DNA of 5,756 bases, taken from an uncultured Agathobaculum sp. GTDB lineage: Bacteria; Bacillota; Clostridia; Oscillospirales; Butyricicoccaceae. The notes beneath the pieces were generated by a model, which worked only from the letters and a program-made list of their open reading frames with translations, made no database searches and had not been told where the DNA came from. A program made the position numbers and the translations under genes. The stretch is from contig CALWEB010000067.1 of the NCBI GenBank assembly GCA_944376955.1, forward strand, positions 1 to 5,756, in the 5' to 3' direction. Within the stretch, counting starts at the first letter, position 1; every line of letters starts with the position of its first letter. Below, piece after piece: positions 1 to 5,568 of the stretch.

Positions 1-1109
1 TTGCCTCGGTCAAAGAGGGCAAATACATGGGAAAAACCGACCCCTACGGCTATTTCCGTGTCAAGGTACGCGACGGTAAAGGCTACACGCTCGAGCCAAA
101 CCCGCCGCAGGCTGCGATCGTGCGTGAGATCTTCGACTTGCGCCTGCAAGGCGTCGGCTGCTATGTCATTGCCTGCCGTCTCAATGCACGCGGGGAACGC
201 ACCTCTGCCGGAATCGCGTGGAGCGCCCAGTCGGTGCGCAACGTGCTGCGTAACTGCCTGTACGCGGGCTATGTGACATGGGGACGCAAGGCCGCGCAGC
301 CCACCGTGCGCGACGGCGTGCTAACCAAGCCGCGCCGGTATGTGGATGACTACGTCAAGGCGCGCGGCCTGCATGAAGCACTCGTCAGTGATGAGGATTT
401 TGATACCGTGCAGCGTCTGCTGGACAACACGCCCGGCCTGCCACTCAAGAAAAACCACGAACTCAAAAACCCGTTTGTCGGCCTGCTGTACTGCGCCAAA
501 TGCGGCCATGTGATGACCTACGGCGCACCGGCCGCCGCCCTGCCCTGCACCGGTCGGCTGGACTGCCGCTGGGCAGACTGCAACAATGTCAGCTCATTTT
601 GCGCCGACGTGGAGGACGCGGTGCTGCACGCGCTGCGGCTATGGCTGGCCGAGTACGAAGTGGACATCGACCATCAGAATACAGTCGAGCGCGAACTGGA
701 CGCACGCGCCGCGCAGGCGCACGAAGAGATTCGCGCGATCCACGCCGCCCAGCGCAAACTGCGCGCACAGCTTGACCGCGCCGCCGAGCTGGTCGAGCAG
801 GAGGTCTACACGCCGGAGTATTTCGTTTCCCGCCGCCGCCAACTGGACAGCCAGCTCGCCGAGCTGGACCGCACACTCGCCAAGGCCAGCGCCCGCGCGC
901 TGGCAATCGACCAAGAGCGCCGCGGCGCACCTGCCATGCGCCCGCGTCTGGAGCATGTGATCGAAGCCTATCCCAACGCCGCGACCGCGCAGGAGCGAAA
1001 CGACCTGCTGAAAAGTGTAGTCAGCCGCATCACATACGAAAAAAACGCCGCCGAGCGCAGTGCTGGCGACGCAACCATCTACATCCAAATTGAACGACGA
1101 TTTGAATAG
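1..1109 (+). CDS. Large serine recombinase, C-terminal part (5' end outside window)
   Basis: Site-specific recombinase of the large serine family, the class that integrates and excises phages, ICEs and skin-like elements. The frame is open from the left edge. The first visible residues, KEGKYMGKTDPYGY, are the usual entry into the Recombinase domain, so the ATG at 27 is internal and the Ser-containing resolvase domain lies off the window. Numbering from that Met: the recombinase DNA-binding domain is about residues 5-115 (LEPNPPQAAIVREIFDL, then SVRNVLRNCLYAGYV). A zinc ribbon with CAKC at 156-159 and further Cys at 174, 180, 185 and 192 follows. A long charged coiled coil covers about 215-300, and an end helix at 320-345 contains NDLLKSVVSRITYEK. 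It stops at TAG 1107-1109, about 40 bp from the break in the neighbouring spore gene, which it faces convergently. It is probably the integrase of the element. Family call is firm; activity cannot be judged without the N-terminus. Confidence 0.93.
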   Translation, partial: ASVKEGKYMGKTDPYGYFRVKVRDGKGYTLEPNPPQAAIVREIFDLRLQGVGCYVIACRLNARGERTSAGIAWSAQSVRNVLRNCLYAGYVTWGRKAAQPTVRDGVLTKPRRYVDDYVKARGLHEALVSDEDFDTVQRLLDNTPGLPLKKNHELKNPFVGLLYCAKCGHVMTYGAPAAALPCTGRLDCRWADCNNVSSFCADVEDAVLHALRLWLAEYEVDIDHQNTVERELDARAAQAHEEIRAIHAAQRKLRAQLDRAAELVEQEVYTPEYFVSRRRQLDSQLAELDRTLAKASARALAIDQERRGAPAMRPRLEHVIEAYPNAATAQERNDLLKSVVSRITYEKNAAERSAGDATIYIQIERRFE

Positions 1110-1152
1110 TAAACCTTAGCTGGTCAATCATATGTATCATAAAATAACTTAT
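1..1152. mobile_element. Right end of an integrated element carrying a serine recombinase
   Basis: The boundary is inferred from three things seen here: the recombinase gene ends at 1109, an AT-rich 40-bp stretch follows, and the adjacent SleL-type gene loses its homology at 1149-1152 in the middle of a conserved strand. The rest of the element, and the missing 3' part of the spore gene, should lie to the left of the window. Whether it is a prophage, an ICE or a reduced skin-like element cannot be seen. Confidence 0.7.
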
Positions 1153-1165
1153 TCATACGTCATCA
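1110..1165. other. Candidate attachment junction (att) of the element
   Basis: AT-rich DNA between the recombinase stop and the truncated spore gene. Spore-gene sequence is recognisable up to the Tyr-Glu codons (1152-1157); beyond that the sequence codes a stop and no longer fits the family. Two imperfect copies of one motif lie 25 bp apart: TCATATGTATCAT at 1128-1140 and TCATACGTCATCA at 1153-1165. The second belongs to the spore gene, the first to the element side, so one may mimic the other. The exact crossover dinucleotide cannot be fixed from one junction. Confidence 0.5.
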
Positions 1166-1991
1166 AAAGTACGTCGTCCGCCGCGGCGCCGAGCGCAGCG
1201 TAGTCATGCGACTCGTACAGCAGCCCCGGCTGGTCGGCTGAGGTCTTGGGCGCCAGCGCCACCATAACGGTCAACCCCGACGGTTCCAGGCGCGTGCGCA
1301 CCGCGCGGACGAAGTCGGCATAAGCCGCCGCGTCCTCCGGTGGGATATACTCGAAATCAATGTCCACGCCCGCAAATCCCTGCGCCGCGATGGTCTGTGC
1401 CAGATTTTCGATCAGTGCGCCGCGCGCAACCGGGTCACGCAGCAACTGCTGCGCCCGCGCGCTGGAAAACTGACCGTCTTCACCGAGCGTGGTCAACACG
1501 AGCAGCGGCAGCACGCCGTACTGCCGCGCCAGACGCGTCAGCGCCTCTGCATTCTGGGGCAGAATGCGCCCGAGACTGTCAAAGCCATAGGAAAACACAG
1601 ATAAGTACGTCAAATAGGGAAGCGTTTTGCGCAGCACCCGCTGGTCAATATTGGGATATGCATAGCCGTTGACCGCAAACGTGCCCAGTTTGGGGCCGTA
1701 GGACACCACCAGCGTCTGTCCCGGCCAGATGCGGTCGCCGCCACCCAGCTGCGGATTGTTTTGCAGCAGTTCCAACACGGTCATATTGTGCTGTGCGGCG
1801 ATGCCGGAAAGCGTTTCCCCTTGCCGGACGGTATGTACCTGTACGGGCTGCGGCACGACAACCGTCTGCCCGGGTGTGAGCCGGTACGGCTCGTGCAGCT
1901 CGTTCTGCTGAATCAGCAGCTGCAGCGGCGCATGGTACATCTGGGCGATGCGGTACAGGGAATCCCCTGGCTGGACAACATGGATCACCAT
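1149..1991 (-). CDS. sleL: SleL/YaaH-type LysM-GH18 spore cortex hydrolase, 3'-truncated by insertion
   Basis: N-terminal 280 residues of a spore-coat/cortex N-acetylglucosaminidase of the SleL/YaaH type, which degrades cortex peptidoglycan during germination. Two LysM peptidoglycan-binding repeats are at about residues 2-48 (IHVVQPGDSLYRIA...) and 51-97 (VHTVRQGETLSGIA...). A GH18 barrel starts near 103. The GH18 active-site strand reads GVDIDFEYI, with D210, D212 and the catalytic acid E214. The frame ends in DVLLMTYE-stop at TAA 1149-1151; family members continue with Trp-Gly and about 140 more residues, against a usual total near 420-430. The last barrel strands are therefore missing and this form is unlikely to be active. 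The start at 1991 is preceded by AAGGTGG (1999-2005) at 7 nt. The break lies next to a serine recombinase, so the complete gene may be restored by excision. It lies on the same strand as the feo operon but beyond that operon's terminator. Confidence 0.9.
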   Translation of the reverse strand: MVIHVVQPGDSLYRIAQMYHAPLQLLIQQNELHEPYRLTPGQTVVVPQPVQVHTVRQGETLSGIAAQHNMTVLELLQNNPQLGGGDRIWPGQTLVVSYGPKLGTFAVNGYAYPNIDQRVLRKTLPYLTYLSVFSYGFDSLGRILPQNAEALTRLARQYGVLPLLVLTTLGEDGQFSSARAQQLLRDPVARGALIENLAQTIAAQGFAGVDIDFEYIPPEDAAAYADFVRAVRTRLEPSGLTVMVALAPKTSADQPGLLYESHDYAALGAAADDVLLMTYE

Positions 1992-2058
1992 AGAAACCCC
2001 ACCTTGCCCCCCAGTCTATGCCGCCCGCCATCCGTCCGTGCCCGTCCGCTGGGCAGAC

Positions 2059-2090
2059 AAAAAGCCGTCCGGCGCAATGCCCGGACGGCT
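2059..2090 (-). terminator. Intrinsic terminator of the feo operon
   Basis: Perfect 10-bp stem AGCCGTCCGG / CCGGACGGCT (2063-2072 and 2081-2090) with an 8-nt loop. Read on the minus strand it is followed by TTTTTGTC. It lies 12 bp after the stop of the Cys-rich FeoB-associated gene and before the start of the spore hydrolase, so it separates the two transcription units. Confidence 0.9.
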
Positions 2091-2102
2091 GAAAGCTCTC
2101 GT

Positions 2103-2273
2103 TTATCGGTTCTCCTCTTTGGGAGGCGTGCCGGTATGACAGCCGCAGCTGCCGCCGCAGCCCGCACAGCCGCTGCATCCACTGCATCCGCCCGACTTGG
2201 ACTGGCGCACCACCGACCGCGCGGCAAAGAACACCAACAGCGCTACCAACAGGCCCACGATCAAAGTCGTCAT
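2103..2273 (-). CDS. FeoB-associated Cys-rich membrane protein
   Basis: Small 56-residue protein of the FeoB-associated Cys-rich membrane family. One N-terminal membrane helix (about residues 3-18, LIVGLLVALLVFFAA) is followed by a basic stretch RSVVRQSK, then a Gly/Ser-rich tail with six Cys at 30, 33, 36, 39, 43 and 45 and His46, ending in a charged TPPKEENR. The start was chosen at 2273 because a perfect AAGGAGG (2282-2288) sits 8 nt before it; the in-frame ATG at 2297 would place that Shine-Dalgarno inside the gene. The gene lies 66 bp after feoB on the same strand and is the last gene before the terminator. The spaced Cys suggest metal or iron handling at the membrane next to FeoB; the family's role is not defined, so this is inference. 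Confidence 0.88.
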   Translation of the reverse strand: MTTLIVGLLVALLVFFAARSVVRQSKSGGCSGCSGCAGCGGSCGCHTGTPPKEENR

Positions 2274-2281
2274 TTGTTTCG

Positions 2282-2288
2282 CCTCCTT
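2282..2288 (-). promoter_or_regulatory. Ribosome binding site deciding the start of the Cys-rich protein
   Basis: AAGGAGG on the minus strand, 8 nt before the ATG at 2271-2273. It lies between two in-frame ATGs and decides for the downstream one. Confidence 0.8.
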
Positions 2289-2339
2289 CTTTTTCATTTT
2301 AAATCAAGATCGCTCCGCAGGCAAGCCCTTCGGCCAAAA

Positions 2340-4529
2340 TCAGCCGTTTGCCTGCACGCTCATGCGACGCAGGTCCACCGCATCGTCCACCTTGGCCGGT
2401 CTGCGCACCAGCAGATAGATCATCAGCGCCAGCACCAGAACAGCTGCCACCGTGCCAAGGCCAAACGTGACTTCGCCCGTGAACAGCCCACCGAACTGAT
2501 ACACCATCAACGCCACGCAGTACGCAAACACGCACATATAGCCGATGGCAAACGCCGTCCACTTGGCGTTGTTCATCTCGCGCTTGATCGCACCCATGGC
2601 TGCAAAGCACGGTGCGCACAGCAAGTTAAAGCACATGAACGAGAACGCGCTGACCTGCGTAAAGGAAGCTGCCAGCAGGCTCCAAATCTCCACGCCGTCT
2701 TCGGCCACCTCGGCAAAGCCGAGCATCTGGCCAAAGGTAGCAACCACGTTTTCCTTGGCGATCAGGCCGGTGACCGAGGCAACCGAATTCTGCCAGGTGC
2801 CCCAGCCGAGCGGGGCAAACACCGGCGCAATCACGTTGCCAATCGCAGCCAACACACTGTTGTTGATATCCGAAACCGCGCCGAACGCGCCGTTTTCCCA
2901 GCCGTATGCCTGCAAAAACCACAGGACCACCGTGCTGAGCAGAATGACGGTACCCGCCTTGCGGATAAACGATCCGCCGCGCTCTGCCATCGAGCGCAGC
3001 ACGTTGCGCGCGGTCGGGGTGTGATAGCTCGGCAGCTCCATGACGAACGGCGCGGGCTCACCCGCAAACATCTTAAACTTCTTGAGCATGATACCCGACA
3101 GGATGATCGCCAACACGCCGATAAAGTAGGCCGAAAAGGCCACCCAACCCGCGTTATCGAAGATCGCACCCGCGATCAGGGCGATGATCGGCAGCTTGGC
3201 GCTGCACGGGATAAAGGTCGTGGTCATAATGGTCATACGACGGTCGCGCTCCTGCTCAATCGTGCGCGAGGCCATGATGCCCGGTACGCCGCAGCCCGTG
3301 CCGATCAGCATTGGGATGAAGCTCTTGCCCGACAGGCCGAATTTGCGGAAAATGCGATCCATGATGAAGGCCACGCGCGCCATATAGCCGCAATCCTCCA
3401 GAATCGCAAGGAACAGGAACAGCACAAGGATCTGCGGCACAAAGCCCAGCACCGCGCCGACACCAGCAACGATGCCGTCCATAATCAGGCTGTACAGCCA
3501 GTCCGCAACACCAAGGCCGCTCAGCGCGCCGCCCAGAATGGTCGGGACGCCCGGAATCCACGCGCCGAACAGTTCCCAACCCTCACCGAACACGCCGTCG
3601 TTGGCCCAGTCGGTCAGCACGGTGCCAACCGAAGTGACCGAAACATAATACACGATGAACATCACCAGCGCGAAAATCGGCAGCGCAAGGATGCGGTTGG
3701 TCACGATGCGGTCAATCTTATCGGACACTGTCATACCCGCCTGTTGTTTCTTGACACAGGGCTTCACCACTTCCGTGATGTACTGGTAGCGTGCGTCCGT
3801 GATGATGGACTCCGCGTCGTCGTCCAGTTCCTCCTCGACTGCGGCAATGATCTTCTCCAGTTTTTCCAGCGTATCCTCGCCGAAGTGGAAACGGGCCAAC
3901 ACCTTCTCATCACGCTCGAACAACTTGACGGCAAACCAGCGGCGCTGGCTTTCCTCTGTCACGTCCGCGATGATCGATGTGATCTGACCGAGTGCCTGCT
4001 CAATCGTGTCGGAAAACGTGTATGCAGCCGGCTTGGCACCGGAAGCTGCGGCGCGCTTGGCCGCCTCGACCAACTCCTTGGTGCCCTTTCCCTTAAGCGC
4101 GGTCGTCTCCACCACCGGTACACCCAATTTGGCGGACAGCTTTGCCGTGTCGATCACGTCGCCGCGTTTGGCGACAATATCCATCATGTTGAGCGCCACG
4201 ACCACCGGAATGCCCATTTCAAGCAGCTGCGTGGTCAAGTATAAATTGCGCTCGATATTCGCCGCATCCACCAGATTGATGATCGCATCCGGCTTTTCGC
4301 CCACCAGATAATCGCGGGTGATGACCTCCTCAAGCGTGTACGGGGAAAGCGAATAGATACCCGGCAGATCAGTGATATAGACTTCCTTATCCGCCTTGTA
4401 GCGGCCCTCTTTCTTCTCCACGGTGACGCCCGGCCAGTTGCCGACATACTGCGTCGCGCCGGTCAGGTCGTTAAACATCGTGGTCTTGCCGCTATTCGGG
4501 TTGCCGGCAAGCGCCAAACGAATCGACAT
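2340..4529 (-). CDS. feoB: Ferrous iron transport protein B (FeoB)
   Basis: Cytoplasmic-membrane Fe(II) permease coupled to an N-terminal G domain, 729 residues, full length. G-protein motifs: G1 GNPNSGKTT at 9-17 (Lys15), G2 Thr36 in the GVTVEKK segment, G3 DLPG at 54-57, G4 NMMD at 114-117, and G5 around TALKGKG (143-149). A helical GDI-like region follows to about 260, including an acidic EEELDDD patch. The membrane part begins near 275 and carries the FeoB gate signatures: GTGCGVPGIM with Cys413, FIPCSAKLPI with Cys442, and a C-terminal CAPC with Cys641. The protein ends in a last helix and a short basic tail, without a fused Cys cluster; the downstream small gene supplies that separately. 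The start at 4529 has AAAGGGG (4537-4543) 7 nt upstream. It follows the second feoA by 56 bp, and that gap holds a candidate internal promoter and operator. Confidence 0.98.
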   Translation of the reverse strand: MSIRLALAGNPNSGKTTMFNDLTGATQYVGNWPGVTVEKKEGRYKADKEVYITDLPGIYSLSPYTLEEVITRDYLVGEKPDAIINLVDAANIERNLYLTTQLLEMGIPVVVALNMMDIVAKRGDVIDTAKLSAKLGVPVVETTALKGKGTKELVEAAKRAAASGAKPAAYTFSDTIEQALGQITSIIADVTEESQRRWFAVKLFERDEKVLARFHFGEDTLEKLEKIIAAVEEELDDDAESIITDARYQYITEVVKPCVKKQQAGMTVSDKIDRIVTNRILALPIFALVMFIVYYVSVTSVGTVLTDWANDGVFGEGWELFGAWIPGVPTILGGALSGLGVADWLYSLIMDGIVAGVGAVLGFVPQILVLFLFLAILEDCGYMARVAFIMDRIFRKFGLSGKSFIPMLIGTGCGVPGIMASRTIEQERDRRMTIMTTTFIPCSAKLPIIALIAGAIFDNAGWVAFSAYFIGVLAIILSGIMLKKFKMFAGEPAPFVMELPSYHTPTARNVLRSMAERGGSFIRKAGTVILLSTVVLWFLQAYGWENGAFGAVSDINNSVLAAIGNVIAPVFAPLGWGTWQNSVASVTGLIAKENVVATFGQMLGFAEVAEDGVEIWSLLAASFTQVSAFSFMCFNLLCAPCFAAMGAIKREMNNAKWTAFAIGYMCVFAYCVALMVYQFGGLFTGEVTFGLGTVAAVLVLALMIYLLVRRPAKVDDAVDLRRMSVQANG

Positions 4530-4536
4530 GTGTTTG

Positions 4537-4543
4537 CCCCTTT
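4537..4543 (-). promoter_or_regulatory. Ribosome binding site of feoB
   Basis: AAAGGGG on the minus strand with a 7-nt spacer to the feoB ATG. No other in-frame start near it fits as well. Confidence 0.6.
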
Positions 4544-4546
4544 CTC

Positions 4547-4575
4547 AAATTAGCTTCTGCTAACTGCTATGTAAA
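4547..4575 (-). promoter_or_regulatory. Candidate internal promoter before feoB
   Basis: On the minus strand TTTACA (4570-4575, five of six matches to the -35 consensus) lies exactly 17 bp from TAATTT (4547-4552, a poor -10). The arrangement closely parallels the feoA promoter, with the same kind of inverted repeat inside the spacer. The weak -10 keeps confidence low; feoB is probably also read through from the feoA promoter. Confidence 0.4.
4550..4563. promoter_or_regulatory. Candidate metal-responsive operator before feoB
   Basis: Perfect inverted repeat TTAGC-TTCT-GCTAA. It lies in the 56-bp gap between the second feoA and feoB and overlaps the spacer and -10 of the candidate promoter. 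The same TTAGC-N4-GCTAA pattern recurs near the start of the operon. TTAG/CTAA half-sites recall DtxR/IdeR-type boxes, but the spacing differs from the classical consensus, so the regulator is inferred. Confidence 0.55.
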
Positions 4576-4585
4576 AAAATTTGGT

Positions 4586-4807
4586 TTATTCTACGAGGAT
4601 CTTTTCCGCGTCCGCCTTGCGCAGCGAAAGCTCGTAACCGCGCACGGTCACTTCGATCGGGTCACCCAACGGCGCGACTTTGCGCACAAACACCTGCGCG
4701 CCGCGCGTGATGCCCATATCCATAATACGGCGGCGGGTTGCACCCTCGCCCTCGACCCGGCGTACGGTCACCGTTTTTCCGCAGGGTATGTTCCTCAGAT
4801 TGCCCAT
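4586..4807 (-). CDS. feoA: FeoA family protein (second copy)
   Basis: Small 73-residue cytoplasmic protein with the FeoA SH3-like fold, believed to assist FeoB-dependent Fe(II) uptake. The sequence starts MGNLRNIPCGKTVTVRRV, has the family core ATRRRIMDMGITRGAQVFVR at 28-47, followed by PIEVTVRGYELSLRKADAEKILVE. The ATG at 4807 was preferred over one 60 nt upstream because the family begins here and AAAGGGGG (4818-4825) precedes it by 10 nt. The longer form would overlap the upstream feoA by 44 bp. It follows that gene with a 16-bp gap in which the Shine-Dalgarno overlaps the preceding TAA, so the two are probably translationally coupled. FeoB follows after 56 bp. Its sequence is clearly diverged from the first FeoA, so this is not a recent tandem duplication. 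Confidence 0.93.
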   Translation of the reverse strand: MGNLRNIPCGKTVTVRRVEGEGATRRRIMDMGITRGAQVFVRKVAPLGDPIEVTVRGYELSLRKADAEKILVE

Positions 4808-4817
4808 TGCTCTTTTT

Positions 4818-4825
4818 CCCCCTTT
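4818..4825 (-). promoter_or_regulatory. Ribosome binding site of the second feoA
   Basis: AAAGGGGG on the minus strand, overlapping the TAA of the first feoA (4824-4826) and 10 nt before the ATG at 4807. It sets the start of the second feoA. Confidence 0.6.
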
Positions 4826-5066
4826 ACACCATGATACGCGCAGCCATCTGCTGCGAGATTGCAACACGCGTGTCCTTGACCGAAACGATCAGGTTGCCCG
4901 CAAGCGAAGAAACGACCGAAACCGATGCCCCCTCGACAAACCCGAGGTTTTGCAGGAACCGTCTGGTCTGGTCCTTTCCCCGAATGGCTTTGATCGTGGT
5001 TGGCACGCCGGCATCTACCAAAGTCAGCGGTATGATAGCGATCCTCTCCTTTCTAACGCGGTTCAT
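4824..5066 (-). CDS. feoA: FeoA family protein (first copy)
   Basis: First gene of the iron-uptake operon, an SH3-like FeoA protein. The family core begins at IPLTLVDAG and continues IKAIRGKDQTRRFLQNLGFV, then SVSVVSSLAGNLIVSVKDTRVAISQQMAARIMV, a typical clostridial FeoA. Length is 80 residues from the only in-frame ATG (5066), about 10 longer at the N-terminus than usual. The start is uncertain: that ATG lacks a Shine-Dalgarno, while a strong AAAGGAG (5046-5052) lies inside the reading frame, 9-12 nt before the adjacent ATC and ATA codons where homologues have Met. A promoter with a TTGACA -35 lies at 5115-5143. The identity is secure; the N-terminal boundary is not. Confidence 0.92.
   Translation of the reverse strand: MNRVRKERIAIIPLTLVDAGVPTTIKAIRGKDQTRRFLQNLGFVEGASVSVVSSLAGNLIVSVKDTRVAISQQMAARIMV
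5046..5052 (-). promoter_or_regulatory. Strong Shine-Dalgarno inside the annotated 5' end of the first feoA
   Basis: AAAGGAG on the minus strand, located 5-7 codons into the frame when the ATG at 5066 is used. The following codons are AGG ATC GCT ATC ATA CCG, without ATG, GTG or TTG at a normal spacing. It may serve a non-AUG start or mark a mutated or mis-sequenced start codon. Confidence 0.5.
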
Positions 5067-5082
5067 TTTTCATACGCATTAC

Positions 5083-5100
5083 GGTTAGCTTTGTCTAACC
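5083..5100. promoter_or_regulatory. Candidate operator downstream of the feoA promoter
   Basis: Inverted repeat with 6-bp arms GGTTAG and CTAACC separated by CTTTGT on the plus strand. It falls between the predicted transcription start (about 5108) and the first feoA codon. It fits the TTAGC-N4-(G)CTAA pattern with one arm mismatch. Confidence 0.5.
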
Positions 5101-5114
5101 TTTGTTCTATTTGC

Positions 5115-5143
5115 AGTTTACCACTGCTAACTCATGTTGTCAA
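5115..5143 (-). promoter_or_regulatory. Promoter of the feoA-feoA-feoB operon
   Basis: On the minus strand a perfect -35 TTGACA (5138-5143), a 17-bp spacer, and a -10 TAAACT (5115-5120, four of six). The predicted start near 5108 leaves a leader of about 40 nt. The spacer carries TTAGC-AGTG-GTAAA (5117-5130), a degenerate copy of the operator seen before feoB and in the same promoter position, so a bound repressor would block RNA polymerase. Confidence 0.75.
5117..5130. promoter_or_regulatory. Candidate operator inside the feoA promoter
   Basis: Minus-strand TTAGC-AGTG-GTAAA: one perfect arm and one degenerate arm (three of five). It lies between -35 and -10. The preceding bases make GAGTTAGCAG, close to CAGTTAGCAG at the feoB site. 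Confidence 0.4.
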
Positions 5144-5186
5144 GCCGCGATTTGAAGTTTGTCGAAACTAACCAATCTCCCGGTAG

Positions 5187-5200
5187 TTAGCGCAAGCTAA
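5187..5200. promoter_or_regulatory. Upstream candidate operator of the feo region
   Basis: Perfect inverted repeat TTAGC-GCAA-GCTAA, the same 14-bp layout as the site before feoB. It lies about 45 bp upstream of the feoA -35. It could support cooperative binding or serve a separate promoter. A further half-site CTAACC is at 5168-5173. Confidence 0.45.
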
Positions 5201-5220
5201 TTTTCACTTTCCGCAACAAA

Positions 5221-5530
5221 GGAGGAAGCCCATGGCTGTTGTTCCGGACAGCCATGGGCTCACGTTGTGGGGTACCATATGGTATCCCCTTGGGGTTTCC
5301 CCCGGGACAAGAAAGGATAGTTGTATCATAACCGCCGCCGTCGCGGCGGGAATGACCTATAAATTCGATGAAACCAGACGGTTTCCATCGAGCAAACGCG
5401 CCGCATTACACGCGGATGCGTTCACCGCTTCGAAAAGTTCCGACATGCAAAACTTTTCTCCGCCCTTGTATCAGAAGCGTGGCAAAGCACACACTTTTTA
5501 TTATTTTCTGCGTACATATGCAGAAAATCT
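5221..5530. other. Hairpin-dense intergenic region, possible structured RNA or 3' UTR
   Basis: No convincing gene lies between flavodoxin and the feo promoter region. The stretch is packed with consecutive hairpins: a perfect 13-bp stem at 5227-5239/5248-5260; GGGGTACC/GGTATCCCC at 5269-5289 and GGGG/CCCC at 5292-5302, both enclosed by TTGT/ACAA at 5265-5268/5307-5310; CCGCCGC/GCGGCGG at 5332-5338/5343-5349; an 11-bp stem with one bulge at 5365-5391; GAAAAGTT/AACTTTTC at 5432-5458; and ATTTTCTGC/GCAGAAAAT at 5503-5528. The enclosing helix could form a three-way junction. I recognise no riboswitch or known RNA class, and no clear promoter. The coding strand of such an RNA is undetermined. Confidence 0.4.
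5227..5260 (-). terminator. Strong hairpin, possible weak terminator toward feo
   Basis: Perfect 13-bp stem AGCCCATGGCTGT / ACAGCCATGGGCT with an 8-nt loop. On the minus strand it is followed by TTCCTCCTTTGTTG, which is T-rich but interrupted. It would be the last hairpin of a transcript running from flavodoxin toward feoA, so it could end a flavodoxin message with a 300-nt 3' UTR. The imperfect T-tract leaves this open. Confidence 0.4.
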
Positions 5531-5568
5531 CTCGAATTGCACGCCATGCGCGCTGAAGCAGGTCAAGT

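Noticed and set aside
1..276. TTG-initiated frame at the left edge
   Set aside because: It is an out-of-frame shadow of the recombinase, whose true frame runs through the left edge with family-like residues.
2013..2020. CATAGACT upstream of the spore hydrolase as a sporulation sigma-factor (SigE-like) -10
   Set aside because: It matches the SigE -10 well and is plausible for this gene, but no matching -35 lies at the expected distance in the GC-rich sequence upstream, so it is not listed as a promoter.
1761..4244. Very long plus-strand open frame (827 codons) opposite feoB
   Set aside because: It lies antisense to the unmistakable feoB, the Cys-rich gene and the LysM region. Its product is an Arg/His/Gln-rich low-complexity shadow typical of GC-rich antisense frames, and it has no ribosome binding site.
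4571..4585. T-run after the second feoA as a terminator
   Set aside because: The minus strand has seven Ts after the feoA stop, but no stable hairpin precedes them, and feoB follows directly.
5503..5528. AT-rich hairpin after flavodoxin as its terminator
   Set aside because: On the minus strand the stem is followed by AATAATAAAA, not by a T-tract, so it does not look like an intrinsic terminator for flavodoxin.
5221..5530. FMN, NiCo or other known riboswitch between the flavin- and iron-related genes
   Set aside because: None of the conserved cores I know for these classes is visible, and the block lies about 85 bp or more upstream of the feoA promoter, outside its leader.
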